Shown here: one piece after another, positions 46,039-57,975 of the stretch | Numbering within the stretch: position 1 is the first letter of the stretch | How the letters are laid out: each line of letters begins with the position of its first letter | Assembly: GCF_901000735.1 (NCBI RefSeq) | Contig: NC_081541.1 | Location: 26,185,420-26,249,419 of the forward strand | DNA: 64,000 nt | From: Corylus avellana | Lineage: Eukaryota > Streptophyta > Magnoliopsida > Fagales > Betulaceae | Reading direction: 5' to 3' | Program-made: the position numbers and the translations under genes | The notes under the pieces: model-generated | Seen by the model: only the letters and a program-made list of their open reading frames with translations | Told to the model about the DNA's origin: nothing | Database searches by the model: none

Positions 46039-47387
46039 TTTATTTGTTCAATTCTTTCCTTGGACTTCCTTTTTCAACATCTTTTGAACCTTCAACAGTT
46101 TTCCTTCCTTTTTGTTTGACTTGCAATCCATATTTTCTACTGATCAATTCCCAAATCAATATCTTCACCAGAAAATTCTGCATTTATGTGGCTGAAAAAA
46201 AGTCTAGACTTGTATGTTGAGATGAATGTATCAACAAAAAGTTTATGATGAAACATAACAAATGAAGTAACTGTGATACTAGTTGAAGTGATTACAATAA
46301 TCGACACCCATCCCCTTACAGTGTACATGGTCAAACTAGATGTAAAATATCTCTAAGGGCTTATTAACTTAAGTCAAAAAGGCTACGAAGCCAGACTAGC
46401 CATATCATAAATCAACACTGAACTTCACACATTTTGACTCAAACACTTAATGTTTAATAAGGCAAGAGGTCCGGCTACTCAGCGGAAAACTCAACATGAT
46501 CTTTTTTTTTCTTTTTTTTTTTCTTCTTTATATCATGCAAGCCAATGGTTATTCATCAATAGGTCATATAACAAATCTCAAAGAAAATAAGCTTTAGCTC
46601 AAACATCATACCTCACAGAAAACATGCTAATGTGCTCATAAAAGTTTATCTCAAAATGAGTGAAATATCTTTTACCCAAAAATAAGTCAAAGAACTCAGA
46701 CTCCTAATGACATAATGATGTGTTCAACACTTTAAGCAAGCTAATGAAATGCAAATCACAGTTACAGTTTAATTCAAACATGACAACAACATAGCACAAT
46801 TTTTAAAACAAAAAACAAAACAAACAAATAAAAACAAAAATAAACAGACAAAGTGTTTTTCTATACCCCCAAACTTGAATTACACATTACCCTCAATGTG
46901 TAGTATAGAAATATATTACCGGAAGTAAGGAAACATCAAGGTGTGAACAAGGCCAGGGCGTCCCCCAAACTTAAACACCAAAACACCTGTCAACAAAAAC
47001 TAACAGCAATATATATATATATCGAGAAACAACATCAAAAGATTAATTGCTATTAGAAACAAAAACAAATAAAAAGAAATGCAATATAAGGAAAAAAGAA
47101 AGAAAGAATTTGTGGAGTGAAGTGCAGAAAATAAACTAGAGGAGAAAACTTTACAGCACTTCCCCCTATCATGCAGATGTCTAACCAATCCCTTCCACCC
47201 CTTCTTCTTCAAAACTTTATACCCCTCTAAAAGGATATTTCGTCATCTTATGTAGAATTGCTTGCTTGTGTGCACAAGTCCTTGAGTATCTTGACATAAG
47301 ATGGCTCTTTAAGACATTCAGACGATGAAGCTTTAGCCTCTTGTTATGTCTCAAGAGGGACAATGATGTAGGTAGGAGCTTTAGTAC

Positions 47388-48585
47388 TCACTTCCATTTC
47401 ACTGGGTAGATTAGGATATGTTGGTGGCTCACTGTTCTCATGGTGCTCAACTTGCTCAGGGTGTTCAACTTCTTCTTATTTTTCTTCCTCCTCAATGTTG
47501 TCAACAATTTTCTTAGTCTCAAGTGTGGTGGTGACTTGAGCATGCTCAACTGGCTCTCTGTGCTTCTCTTTGTTATCCACAATTTCCTTCTCATCAACCA
47601 TTTAGTGTAAAATGAATGGACATTCGCTTTGGTGGTGAGTAGGATTATAACAATATTCACAAAATAGAGATAGTCCCCACTTATTTATAGTTATAATATA
47701 GGCCGACCTAACTGCCTTGAGTTCCGCTATTCTCCTTTGTAAGTCATCAATGTGAGCAATTGGACAAAATTAAAATACCTCATCTTTAGGAAGATAATTT
47801 CTTATAGCACTTTCCTCTCTTTCAAAGTTAGAGGTGGCTTGGACATGCTCATGATAAGAATTTATGGACTCATCCTCATCAATCATGTAGTGTCCTTTAG
47901 TCATCAACTGACTTTGAAACTCTTCTTCTTTATTGTTATCCTCTATGCTCTCATTGTCCCAATATTGAGTCATTAGGTCAAGTTGATGTTCAGATGGGTG
48001 TTCATTCTCACTCAGGCCAATCCATTCTTCCCTCCCTGAGGTAGCTTGAGTGTTGGCATCTTTGAGCTCTTGATTGAATTGACGTTGTTCTTCTTTGAGC
48101 TCTTGATTGAGTCTGTTCATATCTTGCTTCATCTCTTGCATGTTCTTATCCATTGATTATATGAATGCTTTCATCATGTCTTCCAATGATGACTGTGGTG
48201 CAGGCTGTGGCATTTGAGTAATGGATTGATCTGCAGGTGGTTGAGCTTGGTGATCGAACTGCAGATATTCTAAATGGTGCAATTCATCAAATTGGTGAGT
48301 ATAATTTCCTGTAGCCTGAGCTAAGCATGAGAAATTCGATTGGTTGCTCCAGTTCGGGTTGTAACAATTGGAATTTGAATTAAACTCTGGACTGAAGAAA
48401 CTGGTGTTCATTTGCTCATACGAAAAATTGGAAGCTTGTCCCCATGATGGACAATCACTATAATGATGATAAGGATTAGAGCAGTATGAACATGACTTAT
48501 GTAGGTAAAATTTTTTAGGGTAGTTGGCTGGAGTTGGTTTCCTAAAACTAGGAGAGGCATTAAAATCATTAAAATGAAAATTCAT
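47388..48585 (-). pseudogene. Gag-like ORFs of the non-autonomous Gypsy element
   Basis: The first frame, 48585-48157, begins MNFHFNDFNASPSF and has one zinc knuckle CSYCSNPYHHYSDC (C-x2-C-x4-H-x4-C), then a Gln/Asn-rich region. The next, 48153-47770, is a Gln/Glu-rich coiled-coil-like piece (MDKNMQEMKQDMNRLNQELK) separated by a stop. A third fragment lies at 47660-47388. Such ORFs are found in RT-less large retrotransposon derivatives; their role is unknown, though nucleic-acid binding by the knuckle is likely. Broken by stops, so non-functional as one protein. Confidence 0.6.
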
Positions 48586-49166
48586 GATTCCCCCTCACTT
48601 TTTAGTATGCAAATATCCCACATAAAACATTAACCATAATTTTTTTTTTTTAAAAAAATTTAAATAAAAAACAAACGACGAACTAACTAAAAAAAAATAA
48701 AGCTAAAATTTAAAAACTCACAAAAAGGACAAAAAAATAAATTTTTGGCAAAAATCTACGGAACTGCTGCAGTTGCTGCCTTTGCTGTGAGTGCGCTCGA
48801 GCGTACTGCAGTTGCGCTCGATCGCACTTGTGTTGTGTACGAATGAAGATAAGGCAGTTGACGAGCTTGACTTGCTGTCTTGGCCCCAAGTGTGCTCGAT
48901 TGTAGCAGGGCTACGATTGATTGCACTAGTAGGGGCGCGCAGAAGGTGCTGCAGCAGAGCTGTAAAACAAGCCAAAAAAAAAAAACAAAAAACAAACAGA
49001 AGAAAAATCTTTTTTTTTTTTATTTTTTTTATTAGTAATAGGAATAAAACAAAACAAATTGCAGAAAAAATAAAATCCTAATTATAACTAGTAGAAGAAT
49101 AAAACTAATTTAGAAATAAATTATTTTAAAAAATTGAACAATTCGCCGGCAACGACGCCAAAAACT

Positions 49167-50603
49167 TGTTATGCAAATTTATTTAACTCGCAAGTGAATG
49201 AATCGTTTGTAGTGTAATGGATTGCAAGTGTGAGGTCGAACCCATATAGAATTGTAGTTTTGCAAGAGCAATTTAAATCTAAACTAATTTTACCCTAACC
49301 TAGTTCCAAAAGGTTTTTGATTTTGGTTTTGAAAATTAAAAGACTAAACATAAACTACATAAACTAAGTAAATCAATAGATAAAAGCACTAAGGATGCGG
49401 AATCTACATTCACCAAATCATAACAACATATTTTATATTCATCAATATTAATCCAAAGTTCTCACAATTTAAATCTTATGTATGTTTTACTATGCTTCAA
49501 AGAATTAATCAAAAACATCTCATGTATCCATTCATTGACCAAATCACAAAAGAAATCCAATATCAATCAAATCATCAGATGTATCCGTAAATCACAAAAA
49601 ATATCTAATCTTAATTGGAACATCAAATATATCCGTAGAACAAATCACAAGGGATATCCAATTTTTATGAGTTAAAAATCAAGCAATCAATTATGTGAAA
49701 TTATCCTAAATCATCACGTGTATCCTTGAATTACAATAAGATATCCAAGAATCATGCCACATATTGAAAAGAAATAAAACAATTAAAATAATAAGCCAAT
49801 AAAATCGGAATAATAAAAATTTACAATAAAGCGATGTTATTCTTCATTGGTGAGGCTTCATCCCCAACCTTAGTTGAGAATTTAGCTCCACATGACTATG
49901 AAACTAAAACCTAAACCTAAAGAAAAACTAAACTAAATGAAAAGCTGTGGATTACATTCTGTCTCCAAAATTGTATCCCAAAACTCGTCTCTGAAATTGT
50001 ATATCCTTTCTTGAATGCAAAGAGGTTTATTTATAGGCATAGGGAGTCCTAGAAGCCCTATTAAACCTAGATAATTCGGACGTCTGTCTCCCAGTCAAAA
50101 TAGAGGTCTAAAATCAAAATAGGATTCGTTCAGATTTGTGTCCTTTCATTACGGGGCGATTTTGGCATAGTAAACTTCCGAATTAGGAAAATCCTATTTC
50201 CCAATGAACTGTAGTATTTTGAGTTAGCTTTCCAATGCTGCTTGAATCACTTCAATTTGATATCTTAGTGGAAAGTAATGGTCAAAATACTTAGATGTCT
50301 GCAGAATCTGAATTTGAATCAAATCCGAAATTTTATCCAATCTGAACTTTAATCTAATCTGATCTTTAATCCGATTTAACCTATTCATGGATTTGGCTAA
50401 ATTTAACCACATCATCTAGGTCTTCTCAAAGTATGCTTTCTTCCAAAGTTTGCATTTTTTTTCCTTTAAAGCTGTAGTTTTTCTTCAATGACCTACAAAA
50501 TACTAAAAACACAAAACTAACACAAAACATTAAATAACGACACAACTAAAGGATTAACTAATGTAAATAAAGGGTCCAAATATGGAATATTTGACACTTA
50601 TCA
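49167..50603 (-). repeat. 5' LTR of the non-autonomous Gypsy element
   Basis: Starts TGATAAGTGTCAAATATTCC (- strand, at 50603) and ends TGCATAACA at 49167, 1437 bp. It contains repeated ATCACAAAAGAAATCCAA-like phrases (49545-49740). Its outer edge directly abuts ankyrin exon sequence. Confidence 0.8.
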
Positions 50604-51407
50604 TATCTCTGAATTCTTCATGTTCACTTGAAACAACGGCACAATCTTTTTTATCTCCTATAGTGGACCAGGTATAAACTAATTGGTAACAGTTGAACCA
50701 TTATATATGCAACCAGGAGAAATAATATTATTACTCACTGTAAACCACAATAACTCTCTTTGCATTCGAAGGGCTGCTCCAGATACAATATTTAGTCGAT
50801 CTGAAGGAGGAAATTGTGCAACTATATGCAGCATGTTGTCGTAGGATGCAAGGTTATACTTGATAAAACCTATCGTAAATATTAGATTGAACTAACTCTC
50901 ATGCCGATATAAAATAGCAATGTGAAATATAGTCATGCCTCTTTCGTTTCGACACCATAAAGTGTCAGGAAAAAAGCGTATAAGTATTAGTAGAAATTCA
51001 ACATTTCCATCTTTTGCAACTTCAAAAATTATATCCCCTATGTTGTTAAGCAAGTTTGATGAGACTGTTGGTCTGAAATTTCAACCTTTTTCCAAAGTTT
51101 TGCAAGTAATTGATGGGCTGATGTCTTCATCAAACCTTTGTTACACATCCTTTTGAACCCTATAGTTGAGAAAAGAATCTATTCAGAAATCAAATATAGT
51201 TTGGTAATAAAAAAAATATTAAACCTATCTCATAGAATTTTTCATATAGTTTAGAAGTAGGTATCATCTAAAGATTTTATCAAATCAAAATACGAGCATT
51301 TTTCCATACCAAGGAAATTTGAGTAAAATTCTCATCAAGTAATTAATTGTGATGAATAAAATAAGATAACTACTTGGGAAATGTCATATCCATATTCAAT
51401 TAAAGAA

Positions 51408-51712
51408 CACTACAAAAAATGGTTTTTTTCCTGACAGGCTGTTTTTTATGTGTTAGGTGGTTTGACATTTCACTAAAATTTATTGACGTGTGTCAAGCGT
51501 TAAAATTATGAGTGTCGAAAACAGTAATTTTTTGATGTGTCACTTTTAACACTTCAATAATTTTTGGCATGTCAAAAAGTGGTACGTCAAAAAAATTTAT
51601 GACGTGTCATTTTCTGACACGTCAAAAAATTGCTGATGTGTCATAAAATGCAACGTCAAAAATTTTTTTAATGTGGCAAGAGTGGTACCTCATAAAATTT
51701 TTTGACGTGTTG
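51408..51712 (+). mobile_element. CACTA element end inside the ankyrin gene
   Basis: It starts CACTACAAAAAATGG and continues with about ten copies, in both orientations, of a TTTTTTGACGTGTC motif, the subterminal array of a CACTA family different from that at 31505. The opposite TIR was not found before ankyrin exon sequence resumes at about 51745, so it is probably truncated. Confidence 0.7.
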
Positions 51713-52787
51713 GAGGCAAACTAACAGGAGTCCTTTAAGAGACTTTTCTAGAATGGTAGCTGACTTTCACTGCCAATTGCAAAGGGTTTATTGGCGAAAT
51801 TTTTCAACGCTCCCCATAAACATTCAATGTTGTCAGTTGATATGCTTTTCAGAATTTCGAATGCTATATCTGTCCATGAAAAGGGCAAATCAATTTGATA
51901 ATTGTTAAAGCACAAAGTTTTCCTTCTAAGTAGTTTCCTCCAATTTAATCTATAATAAGGACATGTTTCTTCACTATGTGAAAATCACATTTTTTTTAAT
52001 AGTAGGACAAACTTAAAAATAAATAAATTATTAAAAAACATCCGCATCTCACGTGTTATTAAAAAATCATGTGTTTCTTACATGTTAAGAGACACATGTC
52101 ATTAGTATAGATTATGTTAGCCCAACTTAGAGCTTGTTTGTATGTGTGTTTGAAGTGCTTAAAAATGCGTTTAACACTTAAAAAGTCTTTTTGAAAAAAA
52201 AAAAAAAGCACATGGTCGGTAAGAAAAAATTGAAAACACTTTTAAGTGTAGAAAAATGACCAAAACACACTTTTGGCAAAAGCTTAAAAATGAAACTTTT
52301 GTCAAAATATATATATATATATATTTTACATAAAAGCTCTATTTCTCAAATACAATTTCAAACATGCTCTTAGAGGAAAACTCTGTTAATTGTTAAAAGG
52401 AAGGTTAAGAAATGCTTACCATACCACTCATAGTCAACAGTACATTGAAGGAGCTCATCGCATTTTGTTTCAGTCAACCGTTTAAGATGAGTCAGAAGGA
52501 ATAGATACGAGACCATTTTCCTATGTCATTGATAAGCTGCAACAATGAGTGGTGTGTCTTGAGAGATATAAGGGATCAACAGTGGTTCACCGTTGATTTT
52601 CACCAGCTGCTCAGCAATTCTGACGTTTCCTAATTGAGTAGCATAATGAAGGGCCGTAAATCCTTAATTGTTCGGTTGTCAATACCAAGTCGTCCAGTGT
52701 CATCAATTTTAATAGTTTCTTTATAAAGTGTTGTGTTGGTCAGCCACCGCAATGTGAAGGGCTATTGCTCCCTCTCTCGTCATGGGA

Positions 52788-52947
52788 ACTCGAACAAAAT
52801 GTGGGTAGTTTTCAAGCAACGCCTTGGCAGCCGGCCAATTACCTTTTATGGCAGCTTGAAGGAGGACTCGAACAAAATGTGGGTACGTAGTTTCCAAGCA
52901 ACGCCTTGGCAGTCGGCCAATTACCTTTTATGGCAGCATGAAGGAGG
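52788..52947. repeat. Tandem duplication (78/82 bp) in ankyrin exon
   Basis: ACTCGAACAAAATGTGGGTA starts at 52788 and 52866; the second unit has a 4-bp insertion (ACGT) and few substitutions. The insertion shifts the frame between the two ankyrin segments. Confidence 0.88.
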
Positions 52948-52999
52948 GCACCACACAGGTGAGGGTATTCATCTAATGACATTGAACACCTACTAATTA

Positions 53000-53204
53000 G
53001 AGAAAACTTCAAAAAGGATCCTAAAGTACTACACGATTTGAAATGATTCCCAAATTTAAAAATCACTCAATTTCGGTATCTGAACTTTAACTTTGATGCA
53101 ATCTACCACTCTCCATTAATTTTTTGACGTTAAGAGTGATGAAATGACTTTTATACCCCTAAAACTTTTATAAAATCCTAAATTCACTCTTAATTTCAAA
53201 TTGA

Positions 53205-53246
<42 letters not shown>

Positions 53247-53410
53247 GGGTAATTTGGTCTTTTTAGTGGTTTTCATTAGGGTTTAACGTAAAAAAATTGA
53301 TGGAGGGGGGTCAATTGCATTAAATTGAAAGTTCAAAGGGTGAAATTGTGAGTTTTTGAAAATTGTGAGAATTTTCTCAAAATGTGTGGTAGTTCTGGAG
53401 TCCTAAGGGA
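53000..53410. mobile_element. Fold-back MITE with (AAT)n centre
   Basis: Imperfect arms pair around a (AAT)n microsatellite (53207-53245): left ATGCAATCTACCACTCTCCATTAATTT and right AAATTGATGGAGGGGGGTCAATTGCAT, among others. The target duplication was not resolved. The next 430 bp (53411-53837) hold nothing recognisable. Confidence 0.55.
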
Positions 53411-53837
53411 AGCTATACCTTTTAATTAATTACAACTTATGGTAAAAGAAAATCATACCTCTTGGATGTAAGCTCAATTAGGATTCCCTACAATTTTTTA
53501 AAAATTTTATATTTTCAAATTACTTGATTTAGGTTTTTTTAGTATCGAAACACTTGAAAAATAATACTGATTAAAAATGTGGCATATTATAGAGGTAATC
53601 GAAAAACACTTTCCTACCAAAGAGATTACGACGCTTCTTTATAATAAAATCAAAGAATAATTTTTTGGTTAAAGCTTTTTACAACATATATAGAGGGCAA
53701 GAACATGATGAAAATATACTCAATTTTCAGCTGAAATATATCACATTTTTAATATGTGATATTTTAAAGCATTTTAATGCTTAAAATTATCAAAATTACG
53801 TAATTTAAGAATTTACTATTTTTTTTAAAAAAAATTG

Positions 53838-56313
53838 TAGAGAGAGGAACAGAGATGTGCCATAGTGAGCACCGAGGAGCATGAAATCTGTCTGTACGAG
53901 GAGATGTTCCGTGCAGGTTTCAGACTACCCTTCCCGAGGCTTGTTCGGGAGTTATTAAGCTACTTGAATGTGGCTCCTCACTAGATCGTCCCTAACGCCT
54001 GGAGAATGTTCTTCGGCTGCATAATCTTGTGGCCAATGGCTCTAGGGGACGGGAAATCCCTGACCATCAGGGAATTATTGTCAGCATATAGGTTCACCAG
54101 GAACCCAAAGACGGAGGTGCTCTACAACTTCCAGGCCCGAAGGGACAGATTGGTATTGTTTGAAAAAACTCTTACCAACAACCGAGCATGGAAGAATAAA
54201 TTTTTCTTTGCTCGGGGACAATAGGAATTTGCCCCTTCAGAGAGGGTGGAAGGTCCGAGGGTTCCTCGGGAGACGAGTTTCCCAGTAGATGATGCCGGTC
54301 TTGAACTAGTGTTGTCTTTGGAGGAGCACATTCGGGTGAACACGATTACAACTTGGGCCCAAGAGCATGAGAGTGCTACTTTGTTTCAAAACTTGGTCAC
54401 TGCAGCCAAGTTGAAACATCATCTATATGCTCCCGGGGCTGGTCTCGATAAACCCAAGAGACCGAGAGATGTGGTGCCTGAGGTTGCACTGGAACAGACC
54501 GCCTCAAGGGGTAGGGCATCTGAGGTCGTGATGAGACCCCTTTCGTTTGGGGAAGAGTCGGTCGTGAGGCCAATAAAGAAGGATGTGAAGAGGGTGCCTA
54601 TGAAGAAGAACAAGCGTCTGAGGGATGAGCCCTTGAAGACTCTTGCTTTGGAGCTCGTTGATGAGCCTGAGGAGGCCGAGCAGCCAATGCTCAAAAAGGT
54701 CAAGGTGACCGAACTGGCAAGGTCCCCTGATGCTGTTGCGGCGGGCAAGCAAAAAGTTGCCCAACTTTTGGCAGCTCGAAGAAAGGGGAGCTCTAAGCCC
54801 GTTGTCTACCCAGCCAGTGCCTACCGTTGGCCCATTTCTCCTGTTTCCTTTTCATTGGCTCCTTTGGCTGAGCCTGCCGATGTCCCGACTCCTGTGATCG
54901 CTGTGGAGACAGTTACTCCTATTCCCTCGAGTCCCAACATCAATCGCATCTTGGAAGAGGTTGCGTTGGAAGTGTGCTTGGATTCCTCGGTAGGGAACAA
55001 GGACGAGAGGCCCGAGTGAGTGATTCCTGTAGCCGAATTGGTAAGACCATCGGTTACTGAAGCTAAGGAAATGCAAGTTTATGCAAGCTCACAGGCACCT
55101 TATCCGAGCACTTCTCGGGCTATAACTGCTCCTGGTGCACAGGAGTCTGCAGCTGAAGGCGATTCTACTGCAAGTGAGTTTAGGGTACAACCCCCCGGCG
55201 TTGATTGGTTGGTAGGCCACTCCCTTACTAACCTTGGGGGTGACCTCTTAGGGCACCCTTTCTCTGCCTGGTGGCTCTAGTGCCCCATGACCAATTAATA
55301 GGGCAGCGTGATCATACAGCTCGGGGCATCGCGAAGGCATGTCTCTACTATCAGTTTGTTGTAAGTGCCTCTCCTTTTTGTTTTTGTTTTGTAGCGCTTT
55401 ATATATACTAACTTCTTTCTTTGTTCTAGAGCATAATGAGGTCGCTGTTACTCTACTGGGACTTCATGAAAGCTATGCATAACTTGGCCGAGGAGTCTGA
55501 CAATTTGAAAGCTAAATTTCTAGAGATGGAACAAAAGTTGTCGGAGATCGAGAGTGAGAATACAAGGTTAAGGGGAGTCCTCTCCCAGCAGGATGCGGAA
55601 TATCTGGTTGTTGGTCAGCAACATTCTTTAATTCAAACCGAAGTTGCCGAGGCCGAAGCTGCTCGGGCTTCAGCAAATGAAAAACTCTCGGTTTTAACTG
55701 CCGTGGTAGAGGCTCTTCGAGCAGAGAACAGTCATCTCCTTGAAGAAAAGTTCGAAATGAGGGAGGATCAAAATCAGCTTGAGGAGAGACTTGCTAAGGT
55801 CTTGAGAGAAGTCCGAGAGGCTCAAGCCGAGAGGGACGTCCAAAAGGCAATGGCTTAGGATGCCCGCACATCCCAAGGAGTAATTGAGGAAAGGAGAAAG
55901 TTTCTTAAAGAGAAGCTCCGGAAGACCGAGCTTCAACTACGAGAAGCCGATGACCGAGCTCGTAAGTATGAGAAGCAATTATCGTATGCCGCCTAGACAC
56001 GCGACAATGCTTGGTTAGACGGAATTACTTTCAGTTTTGAAACTTTTTGAGCTTGGGCTCAGGATCCTTCCTGCTCTATAGACGTCAACACCGTGGAGGC
56101 AAATAATCTGCCCTTTACCGATGAAGCCCTTGAGCAGGTTATCTCACTTGGACAAGAGCAAATGCCAGATGCCGAGGGGATCTTTGAATTTGGCTATACT
56201 CCTGGAGGTACTGACCAGCCCTCGGACAATGGCCTAGCCGCGAAGCCCCAAGTCCCTACTGATGCACCTACTGTCGCTGATGCCCCTGAGCCTATTGACC
56301 CAAAAAGGGTCTA
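53838..56313 (+). pseudogene. Gypsy-type transposon ORF (PF04195-like) with coiled coil
   Basis: After a likely 3' splice site (TTTTTTGTAG-like, near 53838) the frame encodes YEEMFRAGFRLPFPRLVREL and NAWRMFFGCIILWPMALGDG, the hallmark of the putative gypsy-type transposon family PF04195. A stop at 54222 and a frame change lead to 54246-55016, a hydrophilic Pro/Lys-rich region. After an intron-like gap comes 55436-55858, a long heptad coiled coil (NLKAKFLEMEQKLSEIESEN) with a stop at 55856-55858, continued by ERRKFLKEKLRKTELQLREA. The tail 56093-56311 is acidic and Pro-rich. These ORFs precede or replace gag in some plant Gypsy elements; their function is unknown. The copy is inactive, and no LTR was identified. 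Confidence 0.7.
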
Positions 56314-56479
56314 ATTGTATATTATTTTTTGTACACATTTTCAGGAGAAATGAATGAATTTATTTCACTCATTTGCAGTAGATAACATTGTCTTTTTCTT
56401 GCATTCTAGAAGAATTGAAAACAGTGATCACCTTTTTAACCATTAAGCCCCAACCCCCCTTGGATACCTGTCCAAGAGT

Positions 56480-56820
56480 TTAGTTGAGAAGATCCTCTCA
56501 AACTTTCTGTCCGAGTGGTTGGTAATGAGTGAATCAGTAGTGAGTTTAGAGGTGAGTTATAGTGTCTTCGACTGTCTCTCTCTAACTACCTTCGAAAACC
56601 AGTCCGAGAGGTAAGTTGAGAGGTGAGTTATAGTCTCTTCGACTGTCTCCTCTGACTATTTTCGGAAACTTGTCCGAGAAGTAAATCGAGGGGTGAGTTA
56701 TAGTCTCTTCGATTGTCTCTCTCTAACTACCTTCGAAAACCTGTCTGAGAGGTAAGTTGAGAGGTGAATTATAGTCTCTTTGAATGTCTCCTCTGACTAC
56801 CTTTTGAAACCTATCCGATA
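56480..56820. repeat. Tandem repeat, about 71-bp period, four to five copies
   Basis: GGTGAGTTATAGT-like starts occur at 56551, 56622, 56692 and 56763 with TCTCTTCGACTGTCTC and CTTCGAAAACCTGTCCGAGA in each unit. It lies just after the PF04195-type ORF, probably in the untranslated part of the same element. Confidence 0.85.
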
Positions 56821-57609
56821 TGTAACGATCTCATATAGCGGAAAAACTGTAATTATCAATACAAAAAAAATACTGTTAAAATACTTTTCTTTATACAAAA
56901 ATACCCAAAGCTATGTCGTACAAGGCATTTCTACAGATCTATCCGTCAGTCTAAACTCTAGACAAAACTTAACCAACTTGGAATCTCTGTACATCTCAAT
57001 ATGAATCTCTAATCACAACTGCATAATTACCTTGATTTTCCATTCCTGCAAACACTACAAAAAACTATGAAGTAGTGAGTCAATTGATTTCCGACAATAT
57101 AAATCATTGTTGAATCATATATAGCAAAATGCTAGACAAGTTATAAAACCACAAAAATCCGTATTATTGGATATCAATATCATACTCAGTAAGTAAGAAT
57201 ACTTACAGTGGATTACATGAATGGATCATCAAAGGTAATTACTTGAAACCTGTTTCTGCTGCAGTTGGTCCATACCCATAACAATCCCTTCACTGACTTT
57301 CTCTCTCTCTCTCTCTCTCGCTTAAACTCTCTTTCTTCCTCTTCAGCTCTCTGTCTTAAATTTCCCATCTCACTCTCGGTTTCTCTTGTGTTCTTTCTTT
57401 CTTATAGCGCTTGGTCTCGCCCTTTCTCTCTCTGTTCTGAGTAAACACTCTTAGAAAGAAGAAAGACCGAGTAAAAAGCGGAAGAAGGAAGAATATATGC
57501 AAGAGATGGGAGAGGAGATGAGTGGTGAAAATTGTGAAGGAGAAGAGTTCTATTTATAGGAGAAAATCAAACACTATTCTACCTTCAATTTACAATTATA
57601 CCCTCATTT
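56821..57609. other. Non-coding stretch, possible retroelement end
   Basis: The phrase TATGTAACGATCTCATATAG (56819-56838) resembles termini of some plant retroelements, but no pair was found. It contains a CT microsatellite (57298-57319). No gene. Confidence 0.3.
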
Positions 57610-57725
57610 TACTATTTCACCAACCCTACACTATTTCACCAACCCTATACTATTTCACCAACCCTATACTATTCTACCAACCCTATACTATTCTACCTAT
57701 ACTATTCTACCTTCTTATTCTACCA
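57610..57725. repeat. Minisatellite, about 20-bp units
   Basis: Five or so units of ACTATTTCACCAACCCTAT change gradually to ACTATTCTACCAACCCTAT and shorter CCTATACTATTCTA units. Confidence 0.85.
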
Positions 57726-57875
57726 TCCTTATACCTACCATTTACTATCCTATTATTTCACCAATTACCATTCTCTAATTACCACTCTCATAAATTTCCC
57801 AAGAATTAATATCATTGCCTAATATGAATATAATCATAGCATAAATTTAATATCTCTAAAATAAGACTTTAAAAA

Positions 57876-57975
57876 NNNNNNNNNNNNNNNNNNNNNNNNN
57901 NNNNNNNNNNNNNNNNNNNNNNNNNNNNNNNNNNNNNNNNNNNNNNNNNNNNNNNNNNNNNNNNNNNNNNNNNNN
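57876..57975. other. Assembly gap (100 N)
   Basis: Exactly 100 Ns, a conventional placeholder of unknown true size. It removes the 3' end of the MuDR transposase on the - strand and perhaps the left end of its element. Confidence 0.95.

Larger units (their letters stand above)
41923..46040 (-). mobile_element. LINE (L1-type), 5'-truncated, defective
   Basis: On the - strand the order is endonuclease C-terminal half (46038-45415), linker, reverse transcriptase (44858-44052), zf-RVT and RNase H (43435-42317), and a poly(A) tail seen as T-runs on the + strand at 41924-41951. ORF1 and the N-terminal endonuclease are missing. Many frames are broken. It inserted into or next to the duplicated chitinase promoter block. 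Confidence 0.88.
46041..50603 (-). mobile_element. Non-autonomous Gypsy-type LTR element, 5' part
   Basis: On the - strand: LTR (50603-49167), primer-binding site (TTTTTGGCGTCGTTGCCGGC, 49165-49145), leader, gag-like ORFs (48585-47388), then a long non-coding part. That part carries the phrase CCCAAACTTGAATTACACAT (46868-46887, + strand) typical of such elements. No protease, RT or integrase was seen. The 3' LTR is not present; the LINE lies where it would be. Confidence 0.7.
50604..53000 (-). pseudogene. ACD6/ITN1-like ankyrin-repeat gene, disrupted
   Basis: Read on the - strand from right to left: an exon near 52990-52690 with CGALLHAAIKGNWPTAKALL and TREGAIALHIAVADQHNTL; 52680-52440 with LHYATQLGNVRIAEQLVKIN and PYISQDTPLIVAAY; 51900-51745 with WGALKNFANKPFAIGSESQL; 51130-50880 with FEVAKDGNVEFLLILIRFFP and GMTIFHIAILYRHE; and 50850-50750 with NMLHIVAQFPPSDRLNIVSG and AALRMQRELLWF. 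These are ankyrin repeats of the plant ACD6/ITN1 group, membrane proteins linked to defence and stress. The C-terminal PGG membrane domain is missing. Stops, frame breaks, an internal 78-82 bp tandem duplication, a CACTA end (51408-51712) and the LTR at 50603 show that it is dead. Confidence 0.82.

Noticed and set aside
47388..48585. Host zinc-finger gene
   Set aside because: The knuckle protein lies in order after an LTR and primer-binding site, so it belongs to the retroelement.
56480..56820. Regular repeats considered as a CRISPR array
   Set aside because: Units are contiguous with no unique spacers, and the genome is a plant's; it is a simple tandem repeat.
57053..57070. CACTACAAAAAAC resembling a CACTA terminus
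   Set aside because: No subterminal motif array, no partner end and no target duplication nearby; probably chance.
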